A stretch of DNA of 64,000 nt. Origin: Ottowia oryzae (GTDB lineage: Bacteria; Pseudomonadota; Gammaproteobacteria; Burkholderiales; Burkholderiaceae_C). Positions within the stretch are counted from its first letter, which is position 1; each line of letters begins with the position of its first letter. A program made the translations under genes and the position numbers. Below are positions 40,069 through 49,195 of the stretch, piece after piece. A model generated the notes under the pieces. That model did no database searches and was not told the DNA's origin. It worked only from the letters and a program-made list of their open reading frames with translations. The DNA lies in assembly GCF_003008535.1 (NCBI RefSeq), contig NZ_CP027666.1, forward strand, positions 3,399,501 through 3,463,500, read 5' to 3'.

Positions 40069-43011
40069 ATGTCCGCCGCCCCTGCTACCGCCACCCCCAC
40101 CGATTTGAGCCAGCTGGAGAACGCTGGCGAATTCATCGCGCGCCACATCGGCGTGACACCCGACGAAGAGCGCCAGATGCTGGCCGTGATTGGCGAGCCC
40201 TCGCGCCAGGCGCTGATTAACGCCATCGTGCCGCGCAGCATCGCGCGCAGCGACGACATGGCGCTGCCGCCCGTGACCACCGAGGCCGCCGCGCTGGCCG
40301 AGCTGAAAGCGATCGCCGGCCAGAACCGCCTGCTCAAGAGCTTCATCGGCCAGGGCTACTACGGTTGCCACACCCCCGGCGTGATCCTGCGCAATGTCCT
40401 GGAAAACCCCGCCTGGTACACCGCCTACACGCCCTACCAGGCCGAGATCAGCCAGGGCCGCATGGAAGCGCTGGTCAACTTTCAGACCATGGTGACCGAC
40501 CTCACCGGCATGGACATCGCCAACGCCTCGATGCTGGACGAAGCCACCGCCGCCGCCGAGGCGATGACGCTGGCGCGCCGGTCGGTCAAGGCCAAGGGCA
40601 GCGTGATCCTGGTCAGCGGCGACGCGCACCCGCAAACCATCGAGGTGATGCAAACCCGCGCCGCGCCGCTGGGCTTGACGGTCAAGTTGGCCAATTCGGC
40701 CGAGGAGTGGGCCGCGGCCGTCGCCGCCGACGACTACTTTGCCGCGCTGATCCAGTACCCCAGCAGCAGCGGCTGGCTGACCGACTGGAGCAGCGAGGTG
40801 GACAAGGTCCACGCCAAGGGCGCGGCCGCCATCTTCGCCGCCGACCTGCTGGCGCTGACGCTGGTCAAGTCGCCCGGCGAGATGGGCGCCGACATCGTGG
40901 TGGGCAGCACCCAGCGCCTGGGCATGCCCATGGGCGCAGGCGGCCCGCACGCCGCCTACATGGCCTGTAAAGACGCCATCAAGCGCAGCCTGCCGGGGCG
41001 CCTGGTGGGCGTCAGCGTGGACGTGCACGGCAAGCCGGCCTACCGCCTGGCGCTGCAAACGCGCGAGCAGCACATCCGCCGCGAAAAGGCGACCAGCAAC
41101 ATCTGCACCGCGCAGGTGCTGCCCGCCGTGGTGGCCAGCATGTACGCCGTGTACCACGGCCCCGTGGGGCTGCAGCGCATCGCGCAGCGCGTGGCGCGCT
41201 TCACCAGCATCTTCACGGCCGGCGTGAAGCAACTGGGCTTGGCCACCACGCACCACGCATCGGCGTTTGACACGGTGTGCTTCAAAACCGATGACGCTAC
41301 CGATTCAATAGCTGCCCGCGCTGTACAGGCGGGCGCCAACCTGCGAAAAGCTTGGCAAGACTACCTGTGCGTGTCGTTCGACGAAACGCATACGCGCGCT
41401 GACGTCGAGCTGCTTTGGTCGGTGTTCGCCAACGGCCAGCCGCTGCCCGACTTCGCCGCGCTGGAAGGCACCGCGCCCGACCTGCTGCCCGCCGAGCTAC
41501 GTCGCACCAGCGCCTACCTCACGCACCCGGTGTTCAACAGCCACCACAGCGAAACCGGCATGCTGCGCTACATCCGCCAGCTGTCTGACAAAGACCTGGC
41601 GCTGGACCGCAGCATGATCCCCCTGGGCAGCTGCACGATGAAGCTGAACGCCACCAGCGAGATGATCCCCATCACCTGGCCCGAGTTCGCCAACGTGCAC
41701 CCCTTTGCGCCCGCCGACCAGCAGAAAGGCTACGCCGAGCTGGACAGCCAACTGCGCCGCTGGCTGTCCACCATCACCGGCTACGCCGACGTCAGCCTGC
41801 AGCCCAACGCGGGCAGCCAGGGCGAATACGCTGGCCTGCTGGCCATCAAGGCTTGGCACGCCGCGCGCGGCGATGCGCAGCGCGACGTGTGCCTGATTCC
41901 CAGCAGCGCGCACGGCACCAACCCGGCCAGCGCGCAAATGGTGGGCCTGAAAGTGGTCGTGACCAAGTGCGACGAGCGCGGCAACGTCGACCTGGACGAC
42001 CTGCGCGCCCGGTGCGAACAGTACCGCGACCAGCTCGCCTGCGTGATGATCACCTACCCCAGCACGCACGGCGTGTTTGAAACGCAGGTGAAGGAGCTGT
42101 GCCAGATCGTGCACCAGCACGGCGGCCGCGTGTACGTGGATGGCGCCAACATGAACGCCCTGGTCGGCGTGGCCGCACCCGGCGCGTTTGGCGGCGACGT
42201 GAGCCACCTGAACCTGCACAAGACCTTCTGCATTCCCCACGGCGGCGGCGGCCCCGGCGTCGGCCCCGTGTGCGTGGTGGAAGACCTGGTGCCCTACCTG
42301 CCCACGCGGCCCGGCCAGGGCGATGAAGCCCAGGCCACGCCCGCCGGCCGCGTCGGCCCCGTCAGCGCAGCGCCCTACGGCAACGCCAGCGTGCTGCCCA
42401 TCAGCTGGATGTACATCCGCATGATGGGCGCCGCCGGCCTGAAGCACGCCACCGAAACCGCCATCCTGAGCGCCAACTACATCAGCAAGCGCCTGGCCGA
42501 GCATTACCCCACGCTGTACGCCAGCGAAGGTCAAGACGGCCGCCCCGGCCACGTGGCGCACGAGTGCATCCTGGACCTGCGCGGCCTGAAAGACACCAGC
42601 GGCGTGATGGCCGAAGACGTGGCCAAGCGCCTGGCCGACTACGGCTTTCACGCGCCTACGCTGAGCTTTCCGGTGGCCAACACGTTGATGGTGGAGCCCA
42701 CCGAAAGCGAAACGCTGCAAGAGCTGGACCGCTTTATCGACGCGATGATCGCCATCCGCCACGAAATCCGCCGCATCGAGCAAGGCGAGTGGCCCCAGGA
42801 CGACAACCCGCTGAAAAACGCGCCCCACACCGCCGAAAGCCTGATGGCCGCCGATTGGCCGCACCCCTACCCGCGCGACGTGGGCGCGGCCTTGGCACAG
42901 CGCCTGCCCGGCAGCGTCAAATACTGGCCGCCGGTGGGCCGGGTGGACAATGTCTACGGCGACCGCAACCTGTTCTGCAGCTGCCTGCCGGTGGAAGACT
43001 TCGCGGCCTGA
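40069..43011 (+). CDS. gcvP: Glycine dehydrogenase (decarboxylating), P protein
   Basis: 980 residues, normal length for the single-chain form. Key parts are NAGEFIARHIGVTPDEERQML, YYGCHTPGVILRNVLENP, GSCTMKLNATSEMIPITWPEF and the PLP lysine K718 in HLNLHKTFCIPHGGGGPG, with the C-terminus ending VYGDRNLFCSCLP. It decarboxylates glycine and loads the lipoyl arm of GcvH. Residues about 412-428 (DATDSIAARAVQAGANL) are encoded by a copy of the dispersed repeat, in frame and in a variable part of the N-terminal half. Confidence 0.97.
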   Translation: MSAAPATATPTDLSQLENAGEFIARHIGVTPDEERQMLAVIGEPSRQALINAIVPRSIARSDDMALPPVTTEAAALAELKAIAGQNRLLKSFIGQGYYGCHTPGVILRNVLENPAWYTAYTPYQAEISQGRMEALVNFQTMVTDLTGMDIANASMLDEATAAAEAMTLARRSVKAKGSVILVSGDAHPQTIEVMQTRAAPLGLTVKLANSAEEWAAAVAADDYFAALIQYPSSSGWLTDWSSEVDKVHAKGAAAIFAADLLALTLVKSPGEMGADIVVGSTQRLGMPMGAGGPHAAYMACKDAIKRSLPGRLVGVSVDVHGKPAYRLALQTREQHIRREKATSNICTAQVLPAVVASMYAVYHGPVGLQRIAQRVARFTSIFTAGVKQLGLATTHHASAFDTVCFKTDDATDSIAARAVQAGANLRKAWQDYLCVSFDETHTRADVELLWSVFANGQPLPDFAALEGTAPDLLPAELRRTSAYLTHPVFNSHHSETGMLRYIRQLSDKDLALDRSMIPLGSCTMKLNATSEMIPITWPEFANVHPFAPADQQKGYAELDSQLRRWLSTITGYADVSLQPNAGSQGEYAGLLAIKAWHAARGDAQRDVCLIPSSAHGTNPASAQMVGLKVVVTKCDERGNVDLDDLRARCEQYRDQLACVMITYPSTHGVFETQVKELCQIVHQHGGRVYVDGANMNALVGVAAPGAFGGDVSHLNLHKTFCIPHGGGGPGVGPVCVVEDLVPYLPTRPGQGDEAQATPAGRVGPVSAAPYGNASVLPISWMYIRMMGAAGLKHATETAILSANYISKRLAEHYPTLYASEGQDGRPGHVAHECILDLRGLKDTSGVMAEDVAKRLADYGFHAPTLSFPVANTLMVEPTESETLQELDRFIDAMIAIRHEIRRIEQGEWPQDDNPLKNAPHTAESLMAADWPHPYPRDVGAALAQRLPGSVKYWPPVGRVDNVYGDRNLFCSCLPVEDFAA
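41302..41353 (+). repeat. Dispersed GATAGCTG repeat, copy 14, inside gcvP coding sequence
   Basis: ATTCAATAGCTGCCCGCGC, loop, GGCGGGCGCCAACC. It matches the first 21 nt of intergenic copy 12 with one difference and keeps the return arm. It is fully in frame with gcvP. Confidence 0.85.
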
Positions 43012-43153
43012 CGCGGCTGGCGCCGTGTCTGGCGTGCTGTGCCTGGCACCCGCTCGGCGTGGCGACGCAGGGCGCGGTTACACCCGTTCACACTCCCACC
43101 CTTTGCCCCGGCTAGGCTTGAAGCCTTTGCCGATCTCCCAAGGTTTTTTTCTC

Positions 43154-43765
43154 ATGTCGATTTCCGTTGTATCCCGCCACGCCGCCGCCCTGCGTACTGC
43201 TTCGTACACCGTGCGGCGCCACGCCCAGGTATTTTTGGTGGCCCTGTGCACACTGGGCGCGCTGGCAGGTCCCGCCCTGGCGCAACAAAGCGGAAAGCTG
43301 CCGCCCGCAGACGAAAAGGCGCTGCGCGAGTACACGATCAAGGCTGATACCCTGGACCGGGCCTTCGGCGTGGTGCAAGACGCCCGCCGCGAGAAGATCA
43401 AGGGCAGCAACCACGGGGACGCCAAGACGCTGGACGACATTGCCAACGGCCTGAACGCCGACCCGAAAGCCAAAAGCGTGCTGGAGAAAAACCAGATCAC
43501 CGCCCGCGACTACATCATGACCATGATCGCGCTGAACCGCGCCGGTGCGGCCGTGCAGGCGAATGCCAAGTCGCCTGCCGACGCGGGCACCAACGCCGCC
43601 AACATGGCGTACGTGAAGGCCAACAAAGGCCGCATCGGCGCCGCCATGACGGCCGGTCGCGACGCCAAGGCCGATGCGGCCAAGGCAGAAGCCGCCAAAG
43701 CCAACGCGGCCAAGTCGGATGCCGCCAAGCCCGAAGCGGCCAAACCCGACGCTGCGGCCAAGTAA
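43154..43765 (+). CDS. Secreted protein with Ala/Lys-rich C-terminal repeats, function unknown
   Basis: 203 residues. The signal peptide ends at LAGPALA-QQ (about residue 43, with a long basic n-region). The mature part has a predicted helical domain (ADEKALREYTIKADTLDRAFGVVQDAR, LEKNQITARDYIMTMIALNRAG). The last 35 residues are a degenerate (K-A/S/P-D/E/N-A-A) repeat such as AAKAEAAKANAAKSDAAKPE, like histone H1-type or AlgP-type tails. I do not recognise a family. It follows gcvP by 142 bp with no terminator visible, so it could be read through from gcv. Confidence 0.7.
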   Translation: MSISVVSRHAAALRTASYTVRRHAQVFLVALCTLGALAGPALAQQSGKLPPADEKALREYTIKADTLDRAFGVVQDARREKIKGSNHGDAKTLDDIANGLNADPKAKSVLEKNQITARDYIMTMIALNRAGAAVQANAKSPADAGTNAANMAYVKANKGRIGAAMTAGRDAKADAAKAEAAKANAAKSDAAKPEAAKPDAAAK

Positions 43766-43873
43766 ACCCGCGCCTTACTCTGGCGGCGCTGGCCCTTCGG
43801 CCGCGCCGCTTTTCTTCGTCCAGACGCTGCTGCGCCGCTGCGCGCAGCGCCTCACTTTGCCCCCTGATCGCCC

Positions 43874-44392
43874 GTGAACGCCCCCGCCGCCCCCCACGCA
43901 CCTTTTTCCCCTACGCTGGCCGTGCGCCGCGTGGACTACACGCTGCCCGCCGACCGCCGCGCGCTGGTCGACCTGCTGAACGCCTACGCGATGGACCCGA
44001 TGGGCGGCGGCGAAGCGCTGGCCGACGACGTGCAGGCCCGCCTGTGCGACGACCTGGCCCAGCGGCCCACCGCGGCCAGCTTCATCGCCTGGCTGGGCGA
44101 TGAGCCCGTGGGCCTGATCAACACGTTCGAGGCCTATTCCACCTTCAAGGCCAAGCCGCTGCTGAACGTGCACGACGTCGCCGTGCTGTCGGCGCACCGC
44201 GGCCGTGGCGTGGGCCAGGCTCTGCTGGCCGCCTGCGAAGCGCTGGCGCGAGAGCGCGGCTGCTGCAAACTGACGCTGGAAGTGCTGAGCGGCAACCGCC
44301 GCGCCCTGCGCAGCTACGAAAGCTTCGGCTTCGTGCCCTACGTGCTCGACCCGGCCGAAGGCAACGCGCTGCTGATGCAGAAGTGGCTTTGA
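43874..44392 (+). CDS. GNAT-family N-acetyltransferase
   Basis: 172 residues from GTG 43874. The acetyl-CoA motif is VLSAHRGRGVGQALLAACEALARERG (motif A, R/QxxGxG/A), followed by LTLEVLSGNRRALRSYESFGFVPY, the classical motif B. The acceptor substrate is unknown. It is followed by a repeat-bearing spacer and the DAHP synthase. Confidence 0.85.
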   Translation: MNAPAAPHAPFSPTLAVRRVDYTLPADRRALVDLLNAYAMDPMGGGEALADDVQARLCDDLAQRPTAASFIAWLGDEPVGLINTFEAYSTFKAKPLLNVHDVAVLSAHRGRGVGQALLAACEALARERGCCKLTLEVLSGNRRALRSYESFGFVPYVLDPAEGNALLMQKWL

Positions 44393-44557
44393 GCGCCGGC
44401 TGCGCGGGCTGCTTGAATCCGTCCAATGCATCCACCGCCGCGCCGAACAGCGTGCCGCTTGAACCCGCAGCGGCGCGCACGCCCTGCGCAGCCTGGCCAA
44501 GACCGTGGGGCCGAAAAGCGGCCATCACCGCCCCTGCCTCCGCCATCGAATGCTATG

Positions 44558-44610
44558 CTTCGTATAGCTGCCAGCGCAGACCGCACCAGCGCTGGCCCTT
44601 GTTTTGATAC
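44558..44610 (+). repeat. Dispersed GATAGCTG repeat, copy 15
   Basis: CGTATAGCTGCCAGCGC, loop, CCAGCGCTGGCCC, TTGTTTTGATACTCA. It is upstream of and near the DAHP synthase start; the rest of 44393-44629 shows no gene. Confidence 0.9.
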
Positions 44611-44629
44611 TCAGCTCTGAGCCCACGCC

Positions 44630-46024
44630 ATGCCGCCGCCCAACGCCCCCGCCGCAACCACGCCACCTTCCGCCTGGCACCCTGCCAGCTGGCGCACGCA
44701 CCCGGCCCGGCAGATGCCCACCTACCCCGACGCGCAGGCGCTGGCCAGCGCGTGCGGGCAGCTGGCGCAGTTTCCGCCGCTGATCTTCGCGGGCGAAGTG
44801 CGGGCGCTGCGCGCGCAGCTGGCCGAAGTGGCGGCCGGGCGCGCCTTTTTGCTGCAGGGCGGTGACTGCGCCGAAAGCTTTGACACGCTGGACGGCGCCG
44901 CCGCGCGCGAAACCTTCCGCGTCATGCTGCAGATGGCCGTGGTGCTGACCTACGGCGCCGCGCGCCCGGTGGTCAAGGTGGGGCGCATCGCCGGGCAGTT
45001 CGCCAAGCCGCGCTCGGCCGACACCGAAACGCAAGGCGACGTCACCCTGCCCAGCTACCGGGGCGACATCATCAACGGCGCGCCCTTCGCCGCCGCCGAC
45101 CGCGCGCCCCAGCCCGAACGGCTGCTGCGCGCCTATTCGGCCAGCGCCGCCACGCTCAACCTGCTGCGCGCGCTGGCCCAGGGCGGCTTTGCCGACCTGC
45201 ACCAGCTGCACGCCTGGACGGCCGATTTCGTGCGCCACAGCCCCCAGGGCCAGCGCTACCAGGCGCTGGCCGACCGCATCAGCGAAGCGCTGGCCTTCAT
45301 GGCGGCCTGCGGCTTCACGTCCCAACACATGGCGCAACTGCGCGAAGTGGCGGTGTACACCTCGCATGAGGCGCTGCTGCTGCCCTATGAAGAGGCGCTG
45401 ACGCGGCGCGGCGACGGCTTGCGCGCGCAAGACACGGGCGACTGGTTCGGCGGATCGGCCCACATGCTGTGGCTGGGCGAGCGCACCCGCCAGCTGGACG
45501 GCGCGCACATCGAATACCTGCGCGGCATCGCCAACCCGGTGGGCGTGAAGATCGGCCCGCAGGCCACGCCCGCCGACGTGCTGGCGCTGCTGAACGCCAT
45601 CGACCCGGCGCGCCAGCCCGGCCGCACCGTGCTGATCACCCGCATGGGCGCGGGCAAGCTGGCCGCGCACCTGCCGCCGCTGCTGGCCGCCGTGCGCGAC
45701 GCGGGCCACCCGGCCGTGTGGGCGTGCGACCCGATGCACGGCAACACCGTAACCACCCGCCACGGCGTTAAAACGCGCGATTTCGACAACATCGTGCAGG
45801 AGGTGCGCGAATTCTTTGCCGCCCACGCGCAAGAAGGCACGGTGGCCGGCGGCCTGCACGTCGAGCTGACGGGCCAGGACGTCACCGAATGCCGCGGCGG
45901 CGGCCAGAACCTGACCGACGACAACCTGCAGACCAACTACACCAGCGCGTGCGACCCGCGCCTGAACGGCTCACAAAGCCTGGAGCTGGCTTTTCTGGTG
46001 GCTGACCTGCTGCGCGGGCGCTGA
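44630..46024 (+). CDS. Class II 3-deoxy-7-phosphoheptulonate (DAHP) synthase
   Basis: 464 residues, plant/class II type. Motifs are PPLIFAGEVRALRAQLAEVAAGRAFLLQGGDCAESF, VVKVGRIAGQFAKPRS, LPSYRGDIING, WFGGSAHMLWLGERTRQLDGAHIEYLRGIANPVGVKIGP and CDPMHGNT. It condenses PEP with erythrose-4-phosphate as the first step of the shikimate pathway. Class II enzymes serve either general aromatic synthesis or secondary pathways; with no pathway neighbours here, the former is as likely. ATG 44630. Confidence 0.95.
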   Translation: MPPPNAPAATTPPSAWHPASWRTHPARQMPTYPDAQALASACGQLAQFPPLIFAGEVRALRAQLAEVAAGRAFLLQGGDCAESFDTLDGAAARETFRVMLQMAVVLTYGAARPVVKVGRIAGQFAKPRSADTETQGDVTLPSYRGDIINGAPFAAADRAPQPERLLRAYSASAATLNLLRALAQGGFADLHQLHAWTADFVRHSPQGQRYQALADRISEALAFMAACGFTSQHMAQLREVAVYTSHEALLLPYEEALTRRGDGLRAQDTGDWFGGSAHMLWLGERTRQLDGAHIEYLRGIANPVGVKIGPQATPADVLALLNAIDPARQPGRTVLITRMGAGKLAAHLPPLLAAVRDAGHPAVWACDPMHGNTVTTRHGVKTRDFDNIVQEVREFFAAHAQEGTVAGGLHVELTGQDVTECRGGGQNLTDDNLQTNYTSACDPRLNGSQSLELAFLVADLLRGR

Positions 46025-46041
46025 GGCGGCTTCGGCGCCGC

Positions 46042-46449
46042 TCAGAACCAGTTAGGCGACGGGCACAGGGCGAAAGGCCCATCGCCCAGCAAGAACACCG
46101 CGACCAGCGCCACCGACCACAGCGCCGAGTATTCCCAGCCGCCGCCCTTGTTGTCGAACACAAAGCCGTTCTTGCCGTGCACCAGCACGATGGTGCCCAC
46201 CATCATCGGCGTGAGCGCCAGCGCCACGTAGCGCGGCCACACACCCAGCAGCAGCGCCACGCCACCCAGGATTTCGGCCGCCATGGTCAGCAGCCCCACC
46301 CAGCCGGGCAGGCCGAGCGAGCGGAAGTAGCCCTCCACCCCCGCGGGCTTGGACACCAGCAGCTTGCGCAGCCCGTGCGCCAGAAACAGCGCGCCCAAGG
46401 CCAGGCGCAGAACCAGAATGCCCCAGGGCGCGGTGGTGATGTCGACCAT
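46042..46449 (-). CDS. DoxX-family membrane protein
   Basis: 135 residues from ATG 46449. Four membrane segments with the family pattern: GILVLRLALGALFLAHGLRKLL, GLPGWVGLLTMAAEILGGVALLLG, YVALALTPMMVGTIVLVHGKNGF and YSALWSVALVAVFLLGDG. DoxX proteins are small inner-membrane proteins of variable role (quinol oxidase subunit-like, thiol stress). Convergent with the DAHP synthase gene. Confidence 0.85.
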   Translation of the reverse strand: MVDITTAPWGILVLRLALGALFLAHGLRKLLVSKPAGVEGYFRSLGLPGWVGLLTMAAEILGGVALLLGVWPRYVALALTPMMVGTIVLVHGKNGFVFDNKGGGWEYSALWSVALVAVFLLGDGPFALCPSPNWF

Positions 46450-46592
46450 GCGGTGCTCCTGAAAATGCTTGGAAGTGCTTGAAAAGCTTGCAATGCCTGA
46501 AAGGGGCGCCCTGCCCCGCACCTGCGCGGCGCCACCGGCATCAGGCCGCGCGCGGGCCACAAGGCCGGTGTTAGGCGGCGCACAGAATACTA

Positions 46593-46651
46593 GAATTTTG
46601 ATAGCTTCCAGCGCAGGTGCACAGGGCGCCAGAGGCACTTTTTACTATCAA
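46593..46651 (+). repeat. Dispersed GATAGCTG repeat, copy 16
   Basis: TTTTGATAGCTTCCAGCGC, loop, GGGCGCCAGAGGC, ACTTTTTACTATCAA. It lies in the DoxX / DUF2889 spacer, which otherwise shows nothing. Confidence 0.92.
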
Positions 46652-46686
46652 CTTTGCCGGTGCACGCGCACACCCTGGCTTGCGCG

Positions 46687-47232
46687 CTATGCCACCCGCT
46701 CATGCCGCCGCTGGTAGAACATGGGGTAGATGCGCTGCACCGTCTCGCCGTCGAAGTCCCAGGTCTTGCACTTGCCCAGAAAGGGCGGCGGCGCGTCGGC
46801 GGGCAGCACGGCGTCCACCATCGTCTGAAACGCGGCGGTGGCCATGTTGAACAGCAATTCGCGCAGGTGCGCGCAACCTTCGATGCCGCCCAGGTGCTGG
46901 TCGATGGACCGGCGCCAACCGCGCGCCAGGCTGCTGCCCACCATGCGCTGCATAGGCGGCGCCGCAGCCGGGCAGGCGCCGTGGGGCACGTCGTCCATCG
47001 CCACTTCGATGGCGCGCACCACGGCCTGGCTGTCCACCGTCAGGCGGATGGCCATGCCGTGGATCGGCTCGCCCCCGCGCCACACGCGCTCACTGCTGAC
47101 GGTGAAATCGCCCGTCTTCGTGTCGCGCAGCTCGGCTTCGATGTCCCACAGGCCGTCCTCGCGGCGGTAGCCGCGGTAAACGACGTGGCGGTTGTGCAGG
47201 TGGGAACGGGGGGCAGGCGTAGACAGGGGCAC
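46687..47232 (-). CDS. DUF2889 family protein
   Basis: 181 residues from GTG 47232. Family features are NRHVVYRGYRREDGLWDIEAELRDTKTGDF, GEPIHGMAIRLTVDSQAVVRAIEVAMDD, GSSLARGWRRSIDQHLGGIEGCAHLRELLFNMATAAFQT and GKCKTWDFDGETVQRIYPMFYQR. It has no signal peptide. The family is of unknown function, common in Betaproteobacteria and often linked to aromatic or alkane-degradation loci; nothing like that is adjacent here. The region upstream in the same frame is low-complexity and was excluded. Confidence 0.8.
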   Translation of the reverse strand: MPLSTPAPRSHLHNRHVVYRGYRREDGLWDIEAELRDTKTGDFTVSSERVWRGGEPIHGMAIRLTVDSQAVVRAIEVAMDDVPHGACPAAAPPMQRMVGSSLARGWRRSIDQHLGGIEGCAHLRELLFNMATAAFQTMVDAVLPADAPPPFLGKCKTWDFDGETVQRIYPMFYQRRHERVA

Positions 47233-47785
47233 GGCGGGTGGGTGAACGGTGGCAAAACCTTGGATTGTCGCGCGACGGGCGATGCCGTGCAGGTGCCAGC
47301 CGCGCTGCTTTGGGTACGTGGCGGGCGGCACAGCGGGTGGCTGCGCCGGTGATGGCTGCGCCCCTGCCCCGGCGCGGCGGCGGCCAGGGCTTTGAGCTGC
47401 GTCAATCTTTCTGCGCCACGGGCGCGGTGGGCGGGCTGCACGCGATCTGCCCAACGCGGTCGGCCGGGAGCGCGCGGCGGCGCGAAATACCTGCAAATCC
47501 GCTATCGCAGTGATAGCTGCCAGCGCAGATTGGCAGGTCGCCAGAGCACGATTTCATACCTGAACGCCAACGCTGCCTACGCACCACCCATGCCCTGGCC
47601 CAGCCTGTGCAAACCGCTAGGCCGCCCAGCAGAGCGCCCAGGCCGCCGCGGGCGCACAATGGCCCGGCGTAAGCCAGAACTGACACAGCGTCAGGGCCGG
47701 CGCCCCGAAAGCGACGCCTGAGCCACGCAGCCACTTGCCACCTTCTCAACCCGGCGCATCGCCCCGTACCAGCCGCAAGCCGCTT
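47233..47785. other. 553-bp divergent intergenic region
   Basis: It lies between DUF2889 and the P1 peptidase gene. It contains repeat copy 17 and otherwise only arginine/proline-rich open frames without family resemblance. It must hold the promoters of both flanking genes, but none is clear to me. Confidence 0.6.
47509..47563 (+). repeat. Dispersed GATAGCTG repeat, copy 17
   Basis: CAGTGATAGCTGCCAGCGC, loop, TCGCCAGAGCACG, ATTTCATACCTGAA. Confidence 0.88.
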
Positions 47786-48811
47786 ATGCCACCAGCCAAC
47801 GTCAACCCTTTGCACCCCGGCGCCATCAGCGATGTGCGCGGTATTTCCGTGGGCCACCACACCTTGCACGAGCGGCCCACCGGCTGCAGCGTGGTGCTGG
47901 CCGAAGCCGGCGCCGTGGGCGGCGTGGACGTGCGCGGCGCGGCGCCCGGCACGCGCGAGACCGACTTGCTCAACCCCGCCAACCTGGTCGGCGTGGTGCA
48001 CGCGGTGCTGCTGTCAGGCGGCAGCGCCTGGGGGCTGGACGCCGCCGCCGGCGTGATGCGCTGGCTGGACGGGCGCGGCATCGGCCTGCCGGTGGGCACC
48101 GCGCCGGGCCAGCGCGTGCCCATCGTGCCCGCGGCGGTGCTGTTCGACCTGCACGTGGGCGACGCGCGCATCCGCCCCGGCGCCGACGCTGGCTGGGCCG
48201 CCTGCGAAGACGCCGCCCACGCGGGCACGGGCGCCGCGCTGGCGCAGGGCAACATCGGCGCGGGGGCGGGCGCCAGCGTGGGCAAGCTGTTTGGCATGGC
48301 GCACGCGATGAAGGGCGGCATCGGCACCGCGTCCATCACGCTGCAGGGCGTCACCGTGGGCGCGCTGATCGCCGTCAACGCGCTGGGCGACGTGGTGGAC
48401 AGCGGCACCGGCCAACCCATTGCGGGCGCCCGCACCGCCGACGGGCAAGCGCTGCGCGGCAGCGTGGCGGCGGTGCTGTCCGGCCAGGCGCCGCAGGCCA
48501 TTCTGGCGGGCACCAACACCACCATCGGCGTGATCGCTACCGACGCCACGCTGACCAAGGCGCAATGCCAGCGCCTGGCCGGCGCCGGGCACGACGGCCT
48601 GGCCCGCGCGATTCGCCCGGTGCACACGATGAGCGACGGCGACACGCTGTTTGCACTGGCCACGGGCCAGGCGGGCGCGCTGGACTTCAACACCTTGTGC
48701 ATCCTGGCCGCCGAAGTCACCGCGCGCGCCAGCGCCAACGCCGTGCGCGCGGCCAGCGCGCTGCGCGTGGGCGATCTGTGGCTGCCTGCGGCGCGCGATT
48801 TGGCGGGGTGA
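47786..48811 (+). CDS. P1-family peptidase (DmpA/L-aminopeptidase-D-esterase type)
   Basis: 341 residues. Family S58 features are GAISDVRGISVGHHT, RETDLLNPANLVGVVHAVLLSGGSAWGLDAAAGVMRWL, GASVGKLFGMAHAMKGGIGTASI and AGTNTTIGVIATDATL, the last being the expected self-cleavage/nucleophile region (Thr in NTT). The enzyme matures by autoproteolysis into two chains and removes N-terminal residues from peptides or amides. It has no signal peptide. ATG 47786 is preferred over an in-frame TTG 51 bases upstream. Confidence 0.9.
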   Translation: MPPANVNPLHPGAISDVRGISVGHHTLHERPTGCSVVLAEAGAVGGVDVRGAAPGTRETDLLNPANLVGVVHAVLLSGGSAWGLDAAAGVMRWLDGRGIGLPVGTAPGQRVPIVPAAVLFDLHVGDARIRPGADAGWAACEDAAHAGTGAALAQGNIGAGAGASVGKLFGMAHAMKGGIGTASITLQGVTVGALIAVNALGDVVDSGTGQPIAGARTADGQALRGSVAAVLSGQAPQAILAGTNTTIGVIATDATLTKAQCQRLAGAGHDGLARAIRPVHTMSDGDTLFALATGQAGALDFNTLCILAAEVTARASANAVRAASALRVGDLWLPAARDLAG

Positions 48812-49195
48812 CGAGCGCTGACGCAGCGCGGTGGCGCCGCACTGCGCCCCGCGCCAGCGTGTATCCACCGCGCGCCCTGGCGGCCGTTGCCCTTTAGAAC
48901 GCTGCACCGCGGCGCCTTACAGCTGCTCGGGCCGCTCGGGCCGCTCGGCCGCTTTGACACCCTTCGGCGATCGCGCGCGCCTAGGCGTTGCCAGTCCTCG
49001 CCTAGAGTCCACCGCAAGACGTTCACGGCGAAGACGCCCTGCACACCCGCGCCCACACGCACCGCCCCGCACCGAAGACCCTTGCGCCCGCGCGGCGCGG
49101 TGGACAGCCCCTGACGCACCGCTAGAATCGCTACGGGTTTAATAGCTGCCCGCGCAGTCTGCACCTGCGCTGATGGCCAGAAAGGCACTGCAAAC
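48812..49195. other. 384-bp intergenic region before the TAXI receptor gene
   Basis: No credible gene is seen. It contains short direct GGGCCGCTC repeats around 48930-48952 and ends in repeat copy 18, which reaches to within a few bases of the TAXI ATG. Confidence 0.6.
49138..49193 (+). repeat. Dispersed GATAGCTG repeat, copy 18
   Basis: TTTAATAGCTGCCCGCGC, loop, CCTGCGCTGATGGCC, AGAAAGGCACTGCAAA. It ends three bases before the TAXI ATG and provides the only ribosome-binding-like sequence (AAAGG). Confidence 0.85.
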
